From contig JAYESD010000009.1 of NCBI GenBank assembly GCA_036927565.1, positions 167,484,929 to 167,548,928 of the forward strand: a stretch of 64,000 nucleotides of DNA, given 5' to 3'. The notes under the pieces were generated by a model that saw only the letters and a list, made by a program, of their open reading frames with translations, ran no database searches and had not been told where the DNA came from. The position numbers and the translations under genes are program-made. Source of the stretch: Tuctoria greenei. Lineage: Eukaryota; Streptophyta; Magnoliopsida; Poales; Poaceae. Below are positions 21,788 to 34,790 of the stretch, piece after piece; positions within the stretch are counted from its first letter, which is position 1; every line of letters begins with the position of its first letter.

Positions 21788-23247
21788 CACTTCTACAAAA
21801 TGCATTTTCACAGGTGTCTGCTTATTTTTTTTACAGACGGTTTGTTAAAAGTTATGTCTGTGATATCATATGAGTTAATAACCGTATGTGATAATAGAAT
21901 ATCACAGGTGGTCCGTAACAAACAACCGCCTGTGAAAATGTATTGATTTTCACAGACGGTCCGTAACAAAAACCGTCTGTGATAATAGTCATTATCACAG
22001 GCGGCCCGTAACAAACAACCGTCTGTGAAAATATAATGATTTTCACAGGCGGTCCGTAACAAAAAAACCGCCTGTGATAATGATGGCTCATGATTGGTCC
22101 GCTGCTTCATCCCACGGATCGCTCTTGGACTTTATATCTCTGCCTTCCGCTACTTATCAATCCAACGACTCACAGGGAGTCATCTCTAATCTATGTGTCT
22201 ATAACAACAGCAGCACCGACACCTCACGTCCTTATCCCCAATCTCTCCCTCTCACCATCCATCTCTCCAATCTCACCTCTCTTTCCTTCCTCCCCAACCT
22301 CGCTCTACCGCAGCTCCGCCTCATCGCTGAAGCGTCGGCAGCCCGCTTCCGCCTCCTCGTCATCCTCGCCGTCGCGGACGTCGCGCTCCTCGTCGTCACG
22401 GCAGCCGTACTCCTCGATCATTATGGCAGCCGTGCTGCTCATGCTCATCGCCATTGTGGCAACCACGCTCCTCGTCTGCCGTGGGTGTCTCGCTCGATGC
22501 CGAGGGTCGCAGATCTAACCTTCTGTCATAGATCCAACCATGATCGTTATTTTGTTGTAGCATGGAAGTCGAGCTAGCACGAAGGTGGTGCTACCGAGCG
22601 CTGCGGGGAGGCGTTGAAGAGCGGCTGCAATGGCAACATCTCTGTCTTCATGGTGTTGAGCTGCTGCACGTGGTGCTGCACAAGATGGTTGTGATGGATT
22701 GTAATTTATGTTATGTTTTTTTCTTGCATCTCTGCAATGTAATTTTGTCTAAATATTTTAGTCTTCTTTAGATCAAACTGTGTTAGCGCAAAGTTTGTCT
22801 AAACATTATCATTTCTTGCCTTCTGATTACGGCAAGTCACAGGTTGTTGGCACATTCTAAAAACTGTATACGATTCTAAAAACTGTATATGATAATGTAT
22901 TATCACAGGTGGTTGGCAATAAAAACAGTATGTGAAAATGCATTTTCACAGGCGGTCCGCAATTAAACCGCCTGTGAAAATGCATTTTCACAGGCTGTTC
23001 GCAATTAAAAACCGCATGTGAAAATGCATTTTCACAGGCGGTCCGTAATAAAAAACCGCCTGTGAAAATGCATTTTCACAGACGGTCAGCAATAAAAACC
23101 GCCTGTGAAAATGCATTTGTACAGGCGGATTTTGTCCCCGCCTGTGCTAATCGATCATTTTCACAGGCTCTTCGTTACAGGCGGTTTTTAAAACCGTATG
23201 TGATAATATATTTAGAGCCGCCTGTGATGAAGACTTTTGTAGTAGTG
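21788..23247 (+). mobile_element. Nonautonomous CACTA element, copy 2 (1460 bp)
   Basis: The left end is altered to CACTTCTACAAAA; the right end TTTTGTAGTAGTG is intact, and TAA flanks both sides. It has the same subterminal inverted arrays and GC-rich middle. It is 22 bp shorter than copy 1. The middle holds a 167-codon frame (22074-22577) with a hydrophobic stretch, of doubtful meaning. Confidence 0.83.
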
Positions 23248-23250
23248 TAA

Positions 23251-24069
23251 AGAACATTTTGGAAAATTTTCATAGTTTTCTATGAAGTGAATTATCATAT
23301 AAAAATCAAACATGATTTTGCTTTAAAGGGCTCTACAGGAAAATTTAAGGATTTTCATGAGGATTGGGTTGTAGTTCTGGTTAGTCTGGATAAAGTCAAA
23401 ACCAACAGAGTTGGTTTGACAAATTTTGAAGCTTTATACTGAGAGATATTCAATTTAGAAGTTTGCACAAGTTTCTGTACAATTTCTAAATGAATTTGGC
23501 TATTTTTATGTGCATAAAGAATACACAGGTGATCAGACCATGTAAATGAAGTCTAATGACCTTGAGATTTTTACTGGAGTTCAAGGATGTTTAAATGAAG
23601 GTTCTAGAAAAATTTGGTATTTTTCCAAAGAGCAACTATAGGAATTAATTTTATAAGCATTTTGCTTGTTTGAATTATGGAGAAATTCATATGGACTTTC
23701 ATACAAATCCAAATGCACCAATGGAAAGTACTCTTCATGCTGGTTCTAACAAAATTTATTTGGGAATTTTTGGACAAGTATCCTAGGAGATATATATTTT
23801 CCAAGTTGGGGCAAAATCTGGAATTAAGTTTAAATGGGAAAGTTTAAATAATCGAGAGGGCCCACGGGTTTAAAATGGGACCAATCGGGTCGAAGCAACA
23901 CCGGGCCACAGAGAAAATGTGCGTAGCCACATGGGATCCACAGCCGCACCAGATCCGAGCGTGCGCGTTACACTGACTGACGACTGGGCCCCACGGGGTC
24001 GTCGTCTACCTCCCGCCAGGCGCGCGACCGCGGCGGCGCCTCGCCGGAGCTCTCGCCGCCCTTCGATCC
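23251..24069. repeat. Repeat block 2, right part, upstream of B2
   Basis: AT-rich then GC-rich repeat DNA ends at the B2 ATG. It includes the GGAGCTCTCGCC segment before CGCCCTTCGATCC. It supplies whatever promoter B2 has. Confidence 0.5.
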
Positions 24070-25263
24070 ATGGCACGTCGTCTCACCGAGGACAACATCA
24101 GGGAGATCCTAGTCCGCCTGCCGGTCAAAGACGTCGTCCGCTACGGCACCATCTGCAAGGTGTGGCGCCTCATCACCACTAACCAGGACTTCCTTTCTGA
24201 GAACGCACGCCGCCAACCGGTTGAGGTCCTCCTCTACAGGTACATCCCTCAGCTGCCATCCAGAGGACGTTGGGCCACGGATGTCATGCTGGACGCGATC
24301 TCCGTCTCTGGCGACCTAGAGAGCTGGCGTAGTGTTATCCGCTACCCTAAACCAGAAAATGGAGGGTGGCTCCTGCTCGCCGTCTGCGACGGTGTCCTCC
24401 TACTCAAGAAGGCAGATGGCATATACAACTTGTGTAACCCCACAACAAGAAAGTGGGCTGACCTCACGGGGCTTAATCCGCCTCCGCCTCCGCCGCCGCC
24501 AAAGCCGACCGACCTGTTCGATGAGCCGCAGTACGCCTTCTACTTCCACCAGCAATCAAGTGAGTATCGTCTCTTATGTCAAAAAAACTTGGACTAGAAA
24601 TGGGAAATGGTGCATCCTCTCCACCGGGGAGCCTGGAAAAAGGAATATCTACACAGAGGCTGCCAACGCAGATGGTATAGCTGCGCTTGTGCCCTGCCTG
24701 CACAAGGCAGTAACAGCGCCCATGGCTCTCCACGGCAACCTGCACTGGCCGCCTCAACCGGGCTCTGCCACTGGCCAGACCAAGATGGTGGCTTTTGACA
24801 TATTTTCAGAGACATTCACCGAAATGGATGGTCCACCGACGACCACAGGCAACAATCGTGTAAAGCTCTTCGTCATGGACGAGCTCCTTGTGCGAGCTGA
24901 TTCTGGGCACGAGAACAGCATTGACCTCTGGTTCCTTGAGAACTATGGCAATGCCGCTAAGTGGGAACTGCGCCACCGGGTTGCCACGCCGTGGGGGCCT
25001 TATAGTCATGGAAGACCATCAGACCTTTGAGTCTGTTGAGTACGGCCGCGGTGGCTGATGAACAAGGCAACATCTTACTCGGTAACAGTCACGGTTTAGT
25101 AGTCTATAATGGGAACAATAAACAGACAATAAAGACCATCAACTCTGAGACACTGGATAACACAAATGTCATTGTGTCGAGGCACGTGTTCAGAGCAAAC
25201 CTCATGCATCACCCTCAGTTCTCCACAAGGCCTGCCACTGATATGCTCTTTGCTCACTTCTAA
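24070..25263 (+). pseudogene. B2: type B F-box gene with two frameshifts
   Basis: The F-box lies at residues 5-41, with QPVEV after it. The proline run is expanded to eight (24481-24501, 6 bp longer than in the other B copies). An A run of seven at 24581-24587 replaces GAAAAA, adding one base, and the shifted frame stops at TAG 24595-24597 after 175 codons. A second lesion, loss of one C in AGACCCTTTGAG (about 25024), shifts the frame again; the two together leave the last 78 codons back in the first frame. The first frameshift lies inside the candidate exitron (24560-24809, 250 nt here), so splicing it out would remove that lesion but not the second. Confidence 0.92.
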
Positions 25264-25845
25264 TGCTATGTTCCTGGATCCAAATAAATGCTTCTCTATT
25301 CATCTTTTCAGAACTGATTGTTCAAAACATATACTCTTGTTACATTTAACCGTGGTGGTGATGTCTGTCTGGCTACATTTATCTGTGTGTGGATTTTGTT
25401 TATTGAGGTATCAATAAAAAGTTATGATGTTTTATGAGTTTATTATGTGAGCTTGATCAATGTGAAATGATGTGTTATTACTTTAATGGTCTGGTCATAA
25501 CACCATGCTCGTTAGGCCATCTGGAACCACACCACCCTGTGATGATTTCGAGTTGGAGCGGAATATTGCATGATTGCATGTTGTTTGCAACCTGTCAGAG
25601 TTTGTCGGCATAACATACTCTCTAATCACTGCAAAACCGAGGCTTTGTTCTGCCTAGTTTGGACAGGTGACGGAACTGTCGGGTCCATCATCAGGTCATT
25701 CTTCGCCTACTAACTAAATTGCATGTTCTACTTCCGCATACTCTGCAGGCGACTTGGCACTGCATCACCATGCACCGACCTGCTCTATTTCTGCACCCCT
25801 ACGTGTGTCTCCGGACTTTCTTTTTGGGACAATGCATGCCTACGG
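25264..25845 (+). terminator. B2 3' UTR and flank
   Basis: It carries the paired AATAAA signals of the family and leads to the ACTCA junction (25846-25850) with C2. Confidence 0.55.
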
Positions 25846-26482
25846 ACTCAAGAAGGCAGATGGAACACACAACTTGTGCAGATGGAACACACAACTTGTG
25901 CAACCCCACAACAAGAAGGCAGATGGAACACACAACTTGTGCAACCCCACAACAAGGAAGTGGGCTGACCACACGGGGCTTAATCCTCCTCCACCGCCAC
26001 AGCCAACCGACCTGTTCGATGAGCTGGAGTACGCCTTCTACTTCCACCAGCAATCAAGTGAGTATCGTCTCTTATGTCATAAAACTTGGACAAAAAACAG
26101 GAAATGGTGCATCCTCTCCACCGGAGAGCCTGAAAAAAGGAATATCGACAAAGAGGCTGCCAATGCTGATGGTATAGCTGCGCTTGTGCCCTGCCGCGCT
26201 AGGCAGTAATAGCGCCCTTGGCTCTCCACGGCAACCTGTACGGGCCACCTCAACCGGACTCTGCCGCTGGCCAAACCAAGATGGTGGCTTTTGACATATT
26301 TTCAGAGACATATCACCCAAATGGATGGTCCACCGACGACCACAGGCAACAATCATGTAAAGCTCTTCGTCATGGACAAACTCCTTGTGGGAGCTGACTT
26401 CAGGCAAGAGAAGCGCATTGACCTCTAGTCCTTGAGAACTATGGCAATGCCACTAGGTGGTAACTGCACCACCGGGTTGCCG
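25846..26482 (+). pseudogene. C2: 5'-truncated F-box fragment
   Basis: Same start point, nested short duplication and broken frame as C0. It was duplicated with the unit and did not arise independently, since the junction is identical. Confidence 0.83.
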
Positions 26483-26834
26483 CTCCACGCCCGAGTTCAT
26501 TTTACGCGATCCGAGCCATGCCAGGCCTAGCCAGGCTGGGTCGTTCCATAGCCCATTTATTTTTATATACATTAAAAATAACAAAAAATATATATTATAC
26601 GGCCTTAAACAGGTCGTGCCGGGCCGAGCCCCTCGGGCTAACTGGGCCATACTATCGGGCCGGCCGGGCCAACCTTAAACGGGTCATGCAGACCAGCCCG
26701 ACGGGCCGGGGTCAAGGCCCGGGCACAGCCTGAACCGAACTTCAGACTCGCCCGGGTCCAATTTTTTATTGCCGGGCCATTTTTCCGAGCTTCAGGCTGA
26801 CCTGATTGGCCCGGCCCATTTGGCCACATTTACT
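26483..26834. repeat. GC-rich insert, copy 2
   Basis: GGCC-rich palindromic DNA at the same site as in the first unit, with minor substitutions (CTATCGGGCCGG for CTATCCGGCCGG). Confidence 0.5.
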
Positions 26835-28509
26835 TCTATGTGGGAACTGGAGCATTGGGTTGTTGCACGGCGGGGACCTGGGGACCTTACCGTAGTTGAA
26901 GACCATTACTTCCTTTGAGCCTGCTGGGCATGGCCACAGCGGCTGGTAAACAAGGTAATATCTTCCTTTGTTACATCAATGATATTGTTGTGTAAACGTG
27001 AATGATATTGAGACAAAGAAGACCAACCACTCTATAGAAACGCACAACTCACTGGCCTGTAAATTGTTCCGACAAAATTGGATTGTAAATAGGAAATGGT
27101 GCATCCTCTCCACTCAAGAGGTTGAACCACGAAACATCACACACGAAGGTCACCAATGTTGCTGGGACAACTGCGCTTGTGCATGACACATGCAAGGTGG
27201 TCAGAGCACCTCTAGCTCTCCATGACAACCTGTAGTGGCCGCCACAACCATGCCTCATCACTGGCTATACCAAGATGAATGTTTTTGATATATTGTCGAA
27301 GATATTCACCCAAACTGATGGTCCTTTGACAACCACTAGCAACGATCTTGTGAAGCTCTTCATCATGGACGGGCTCCTCGTTAGAACTTACTTTGGGCCG
27401 AAGAAGAGCATCAACATGTGGCGCTGCATCACCACTAACCAGGATTTCATTGCCGAGAACGCACGCTGCCAACCGGCTGAGGTCCTCCTCTATAGGTATA
27501 TCCCCCAGCTGCCATCCAGAGGATGTTGGGCCACGGATGTCATGATGGATGCGATCCTCATTTCTGGCAACCTGGAGAGCCGGTGTAGCGTTATCCACTA
27601 CCCTAAACAAGAAAACGGAGGGTGGCTCCTGCTCGCCATCTGCGACAGTGTCCTACTACTAAAGAAGTTAGATGGCATATACAACTTGTGTAACCCCACA
27701 ACAAGAAGTGGGCTGACCTCACGGGGCTAAATCCTCCTCCGCTGCCACAACCGACCGACCTGTTCGATGAGCCGGAGTATGCCTTCTACTTCCACCAGCA
27801 ATCAAGTGAGTATCATCTCTTATGTTGAAAAACTTGGACTAAAAATGGGATATGGTGCATCCTCTCCACCAGAGAGCCTGCAAAAAGGAATATCGACACA
27901 GAGGCTGCCAATGCTGATGGTATAGCTGTGCTTGTGGCCTACCTGCACAAGGCGGTAACAGCACCCCTTGCTCTCCACAGCAACCTGCAGGCCACCTCAA
28001 CCGGACTCTGCCGCTGGCCAGGCCAAGATGGTGGCTTTTGACATATTTTCAGCGACATCCACCCAAATGGATGCTCCACCGACGACCACAGGCAACAATC
28101 GTGTAAAGCTCTTCGTCATGGACGAGCTCCTTGTGGGAGCTGACTTCGGGCAGGAGAAGCACATTGACCTCTGGTTCCTTGAGAACTATGGAAATGTCGC
28201 CAGGTGGGAACTGCGCCACCGGGTTGCCAACCATGGGGGCCTTATAGTCGTGGAAGACCATCAGAGCCTTTGAGTCTGCTGAGTATGGTCGCGGTGGCTG
28301 ATGAACAAGACAACATCTTGCTTGGCAACAGCCACGGTTTTGCAGCGTATAATGGGAACAGTAATGAGATAATAAAGACAATCAACTTAGTGGAGACGCC
28401 GGACAACATATATGTCATTGTGTCGAGGCACGTGTTCAGAGCAAACCTCATGCATCACCCTCATTTCTCCACAAGGCCTGCCACTGATATGCCCTTTGTT
28501 CACTTCTAA
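26835..28509 (+). pseudogene. D2: mosaic F-box pseudogene
   Basis: Same three-fragment order as D0. The permuted frame is at 27275-27730, and the same missing A and TGA codon follow. It keeps the two bases lost in D0, so its last part (28204-28509) is open for 101 codons to the normal PFVHF end. Confidence 0.83.
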
Positions 28510-28999
28510 TGCTATGTTCCTGGATCCAGATAAATGCTTAACTATTCATCTTTTTCAGATCTGATGTTCACAACACATACTCTTGTTACATTTAACCCTA
28601 GTGGTGATGTCTGTATGGCTACATTTATTTGTGTGTGGATTGTGTTTATTGGGGTATCAATAAAAAATAATGATGTTTTATGAGTTTATTATGCGAGCTT
28701 ATGCAATTGATGTATGATTACTTTAATTATCTGGTCATAACATCATGCTAGTTAGGCAATCTGGAAGCACACCACCCAGTGGTGACTTCGAGTTGGAGCT
28801 GCATATTACGTGATTGCATGTTGTTTTGAATCCTGTCAGAGTTTGTCGGTATAACACAGTCTCTAATCACTGCAAAACCTCACTGCAAAACCGAGTCTTT
28901 GATCTGCCTAGTTTGGATGGGTGACGGAACTGTCAGGTCAATCATTATCTCATCATTCGCCTACTAGCTAAATTTCATGCTCTACTTCCACATATTCTG
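28510..28999 (+). terminator. D2 3' flank
   Basis: AATAAA-containing flank, cut by the Copia LTR. CACTGCAAAACCT is tandemly duplicated at 28868-28892; D0 has a single copy. Confidence 0.55.
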
Positions 29000-29347
29000 T
29001 GTTAGACTAATCAAGTCATTGCAGATCAGTATGTTTTAGTCAAATAAGTAGGTTAGCCAGGTGTGAGGCTGCCGTGCGCGCCGTGCATGTAGCGTGCATG
29101 GGCATGAGTACCGTGTATGCCGCGAGCATGGGGTATGGCATGACATGATGCCCGTCTGTTTTGTGAGCTCAACGTGGAGCGGGCACTTCAGATAGTGGCG
29201 TCTGGGCAGCTCTCCCACGACCCTGTCTTTCCTGTTGATCTCTGCATATAAATAAAGCACAGCAGTCGTGTGTGGTTAGCACACGACGGAAAATCTTACG
29301 TGTTCTAAGCGTGCGTTCGAGCATTCAAGTGTTCTTCAATCACAACA
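29000..29347 (+). mobile_element. Copia-type LTR remnant, copy 2
   Basis: 348 bp with TG...CA ends, identical insertion point after ATTCTG, primer site TGGCATCAGAGCC at 29350-29362. No second LTR follows. Confidence 0.68.
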
Positions 29348-32300
29348 TGTGGCATCAGAGCCACCAGTCAACAATCCCCGCGATCATGTCGAGCACCGGT
29401 GAGGACTCATTGGGAATTTACATAGAACATCAAGCATAGTTGTGTGTCGAGTTCATCGGGAACTTATCCTTGTGGTTCAGCTTCACACATACCCAGGTAA
29501 GGTCACAACATTCGAACATCAATTCATTTCCCATGCAAAACGAAGGTGGAACAAATCTGCTTCAGCTTCCCACCAAGCTCATATGATTTTTAGCAGATGA
29601 TCAAGGTACGCATGCTGCTTTCATCAAAGGATGATAACCAGATGGTGCTAGGCTGATGTTTTCCGGTGTGTCTTGGTGTACCCCTACCGTATATTCCAAG
29701 GAGAGATAGGTTATCATATCCTTGCATGTATGATCAATGGGTTGCATGTATGATTCCATGAGAGCCCTATATTCTGGACCTCTTTATCAAGAACTAGCAG
29801 CAACCCGAGCTGTCATATTCACGTAAAAATTGACGTTTAATAGAAATACATAATAAATGAACAGGGTATATATAATAACACTTTCTTAATGAAATGAAAC
29901 CTGACCTTTTTTAATAAAATGGAAATGTAGATAAGAAATTTACGCTCAATCTGTGACATGTTTTAAATTTGCATGGTTATTTATGTCACTCAAGAGTTAT
30001 ACAAAGGTACATTTGCATTTCTAGCTAATACGGTAACAATCAAGGTAATAACACATCGTAAGTCGCGCTCCATAAGTATTTGAAACCAGAAGATAGACAT
30101 ATGATATTAGGAACTACGGAACATGTTATCCTTACACAAGCAGGAACACTGAATTAGGAACTCCAAAGTCAATACATATACCACTGAATGTCCATGAGCA
30201 GAGTTACTCCATCGACTCAGTTCAAAAGGATACCGCAGCCTGGAACTGATAAGCAGATAATAAGCAATTGTGTTACACTTGTATACTCCTCCGTAGATAG
30301 CCAAACGGGCCTATGTACGCATTCCATTTTAGGTTCTCAAGATTCGATGCTACATGACAGGTTGTCGGTAAACCATAGAAGCGAGGACATTGCTATCGGA
30401 TCATGTCCTTTTCTTTGGCAAGTAAGATGTTTTAATAAAAGCATTTGAGGTGCCATTAGATAACACTATACTGCACATACTTGACCATTTAAAGTTTTGT
30501 GAGTTAGTATAGACGTTTTACGCTTTATCCTGCAAAATAATAATATAGATAATTTCATACAACGACATAAACATAGGAGAACTACTTATTGTCTGATTTA
30601 TGTTGTTGTTGTGCTTTCAGGTCCAAAGTACATAGGAAAATGATTTTATCCGATATTGCACATGGAAATATTCCAATATGTGATAAAATAAACAAAGAAA
30701 CCCCTCTTGAGAAAATTAGTTTTAGTTAAATGAAGAAGTCTCTCTGTTCAGCGAAATAAAGGCTAGTTGGTCATATCTTTAGATGGAAAGGTAAATTAAT
30801 GGATTTTGAGAAGGATTAAATGCATTACAAATATGGTTTATCACAATAATGTGAGCACAAAAAGAGCCTTTTGTTAAATATGCTTACTAAGCATGGCATT
30901 GAGTAGATCAGCAAGCTAATTAAACCTGAACATGGTTTTCTTCATGAAGATAGCCAATGGATTTGTAAAATGTAAGAAACCCATAAAACAAATTAAGGCA
31001 CCTAGTGAGGAGACATCAGCACTCATGAACAAAAGCCTACGGCTGACCTTTTGCTGTACTGGAGTGACAGGTCATCATTAAAGTTTCCAGCTCAGAACCA
31101 ACCAAGGAGACCTCTCCTTATTGACGTGGATGTTCATCATCAACAGAGACATCTTAAAATATCATATGGTATTTTCCAACTAAATATGCATTTTGCAGGA
31201 AAATTAAGTTGTGTGACACGAAGCATCACAAAAGCTACAACCAATGAAGTTTCAGTAAGCACACCCATGACTAATTATGCTAAATGTGAAACTGCATCGA
31301 TTGTGTTAGCATATTAGCAGCTGTCTTGTATAGGTACACAAAAGTGGTCGCATTGAAACTCTCAACATGTGACAACTATACCCAAGTAATAGCATAGTTG
31401 ATACAAGGATGACCCGACCTTCTCAACGTAGAATTGAATATCTAGATACGCCTTGAAAACCCAGTGAATTGGATGAACAACACACATTGCCCATGCAACA
31501 CACCTTTCATCTCAAATTATAAGAACAGTATGCAATGAAGTTTGATACACTCGACCACGACGGAGTGGATGCATTGCTCCCACGACTCCCAGCGGAAAAG
31601 CAAGAACAGTCTACCGAAGAAACTCTCAGTTTCTAATGTAGTTGCTACTTTGCATGAGGCTACACCCTACATGAGAACAAGAGCAATAAGCTGTGATTTT
31701 TCCTGTAGAATAAATTGGCGCAGAATAAAGTACAACTGATAACTTCCTATTTTCTCTCTCCGTGTTCAGAATGGACATGTGATATTTGCAATAAATGAAT
31801 CCCCTCCATTTATTCCTTTTCCTGCACCCAGAAAGTCCTTCAACACCTAGCAAGTATGTCTCCTACACGCTTGGAAGTCCTTGAACAGTTGACACCAGCC
31901 TTCCTATCTCCCACGCCCTTGGAATGTCATTAAACATCAAGCACCAGCCTCCCTTTCTTCCACGCCCGTGGAATGTCCTTGAACAGTTGGCACTGGCCTC
32001 TATTTCTTTCTTTATGATTCCATCATCATGTACATGTGCAGTTAAGCACGCAATGTTGTAGTCTCGTCCCACATCCTCCAATGTTTTAAACTTTTATATC
32101 TAAGTAAAAGCAAAATACATCCGTTAGATAGTAAACTACTCATTTATCTAATAATTAAATCACTTAGGAACATATTCACTTTGTCTTGATGTTTCCGTGC
32201 GTGTGCTCATATTGGTGGTCCTTTATATGCAGTAGTCATGTTTTCAGCTTGCATACCAGGATCAGTAGGTGTTAGATAAGAATGTGAGGAACTTGTGAGA

Positions 32301-34024
32301 TGCTCATCAAACTATGTGAATAGGAGACAATTTAGTCAAACCAGAGTGGGTGCAAAACTTCTGTTAGTAAGCTTGTTACTTATGTGTTTTTTCATTGTAG
32401 ACCATAGAGAATTTGAGTATTTCATTTTGTGTTGTTTCTATAATTGATGCACCTAAAAGGCCATGGGATTCATGTTGACATTTGATGTTTTTGAAATTTA
32501 ATGATACATATCAGACCTACTATTGTTATTTTCATTCTCTATCATGCAAGACTGATGCAAATCATTTCGTTAACAGGAAAAATCATTTGTTAGAATTAGA
32601 AAGACACCACAGCATAAATTTCTTCTGCTACTGCACAGGAAAACATTTGGCTCGGGAATGTTTTCATGGCGATGGCACAGTGAGGATATAAGTACATAGT
32701 GGTGGGGAGGCGGGGAACAAAGAGACCACAATGTGGATGCATTGTCCCGTAGCGGTGTTATAGTGAAATAGTGTCTCTGATGGATGGATGAAAGACGAGC
32801 ATTGCCCGAGGTATTTCCCATGACTCTGTAGTACTCTTTCATTATGGAGATTTTGAAGCTCAAACACAGAGGATAACCATGTTTTTCACTCACAGTTTTC
32901 ATATCTTCCGATATAAACTCTATCACAGTTCTAATTTAGAATTATGAAAACGTCAAGTTTTTGTCATTGTTCTGCATCAACCGTGTAGAACAAATACTCT
33001 TATATGAATGTTGTTGTGGTAATCTCATGTTGCAGGGTTTGCATTGTATTGCCCATTGCTCGATGGAGTTGTATTGTCCAACACAAGGATTATAGGAATC
33101 TGGAATAATAGTTATACACACACGATACCTCTATACCGAGCTTCAGTGTAGGAGTTTTTGTGAGCATCGAGATAATATTCTGTACATTTGATGTTTCAAC
33201 ACCGCCATGAATCGTCTTTATGTGGTACGACTCAGCAGATAAAGATTTTTCTTCAGTGTTGATAATTTTTATCCAGTAAGCAGCTTAGTCACTAGGTCAC
33301 AAGAGGATATTAATAAAAGCTAATAAGGAACACACCTAGGATATGCTTATAAAATGTGAAAGTCCATGTCAATCTGTTTGGTTTTTGCATGAAACATGGA
33401 GAACTGGGTTTGTCAACGCAAAATCTTAGATTGTAACAGTAGAAGCTCACTGACCAAAATGCTAAAATGTCCCTAGTGTGTGACAAAAGATCGGATGATC
33501 CATACCAGTTTTGTGCATTTGAAATGGGATTTATCTTCAGCAACTTTGCCAGTACCCCATCATGCCCTCAGGTGAAAATGTGGCAAGTGACTTTATATTC
33601 ATGTATGGAACTTGCAAAAAAATGGTGCATCAGGATTCGACAATGTTAAAAGCACTATTGAAAAAAATTCTAGCTACAAGTCAAAATATGAGCAAATCAT
33701 TTATATATAGTGAAAAAAAATTGGACGCCAAGCGCTCATAAGTGGTCCTTCAGTTCTACATACCGGCATCATCTCCAAACCCCTGCCGGCATTCGCCAAA
33801 CAATTCTGACCTTAACATATTCCATCACAAGGAACTCTTGGGAAACACCATTTAAAAGTCCAAGTCACCTTGCCTAGAATGCACAGAGATAGGATGTTTC
33901 GACATGTGGTGGCGTAGACGTGGAAAGACAGCACAGGATGTTGCTCCGTCAGCATGGTGACCTGTCCTGCAAAACTGCCAGGAGGCATATCACCCAAAGA
34001 ACCTGTGTCAGCAGCTTACAGAAG
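29348..34024. other. AT-rich spacer, copy 2, no recognisable gene
   Basis: Near-identical to 5163-9840. It contains the minisatellite at 31831-32014 and nothing else that I can name. Confidence 0.5.
31831..32014. repeat. Degenerate minisatellite, copy 2
   Basis: Four imperfect units of about 48 bp, with the same order and spacing as at 7647. Confidence 0.6.
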
Positions 34025-34032
34025 CATAAAAG
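34025..34032 (+). promoter_or_regulatory. Candidate TATA box of A2
   Basis: CATAAAAG in the same context as upstream of A1. Confidence 0.4.
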
Positions 34033-34058
34033 AGCAGGGTTCCCTGTCCCTCACCACA

Positions 34059-34790
34059 CTCCAATCTCTTTCTCTGGAACACAGATTTCCTCTCATCTTT
34101 TCTGAAACCTAAGTTCCCCTCCTTCTTCCCTCCAGATCCAGATCTTCCCTACTAGATCTGCCCTACCAGATCTGCTGAGGGAGCTTGCTGGGTCTGACTT
34201 CACGCCAACGCTGTGTGGAGAGCTGACGGTCAGGAACGAGGTGAGCAAAACCTAATAACCTGCGTTGTCTCTCACCGAGTGTGCTTTATCCCTTATTGTT
34301 CCCCATCTGTTTCACAGAAAATTCGTCTCATCTGTCCCCAATCCAAGCTCCCATCCGCCCTCCGGATCTGTCCTTATCTGTCCCAATAACAGTGGATCTT
34401 GCCGGGCCTGCCTCTGCATCACTGCCACACAGGAGCTCGTGCAGCCGACACTAGAGAACAAGGTGAGCCCAACCCTAACTGAGTTTCTTCTAGTTTCTCC
34501 ATTTTGTTGTTCCGTTTCAGAAGCTAAGCGGTCAGAAATTGAAGTTAAATATCCCCCCCTTGTTCTTCATCTAGCAGGACCGTGCGGGGAGCTTGCTGTT
34601 TGACCGATCTTCGCACCGCCACTCGCGAGCTTGTGCAGCCACTGTTCAGGAACGAGAGGTAAGCCAAACTCTAACCCTAATCGAAATTCTCCATTTCTGC
34701 GATCTCGTTTAGAAGCTGGCAGAGGCATATCCAGATTGAACATTTTTTTTCACTTTTTCTTCACCAAGCACGAGATAGATTTGAGCAAAG
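34059..34790 (+). other. A2 5' leader with three candidate introns
   Basis: Donors at 34241, 34463 and 34659. Intron 1 would end at 34317 (77 nt). The nearest acceptor for intron 2 is at 34520 and for intron 3 at 34712. The C run in the pyrimidine tract of the alternative intron 2 acceptor is 7 long here, against 11 in A1 and 9 in A3. Confidence 0.55.
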
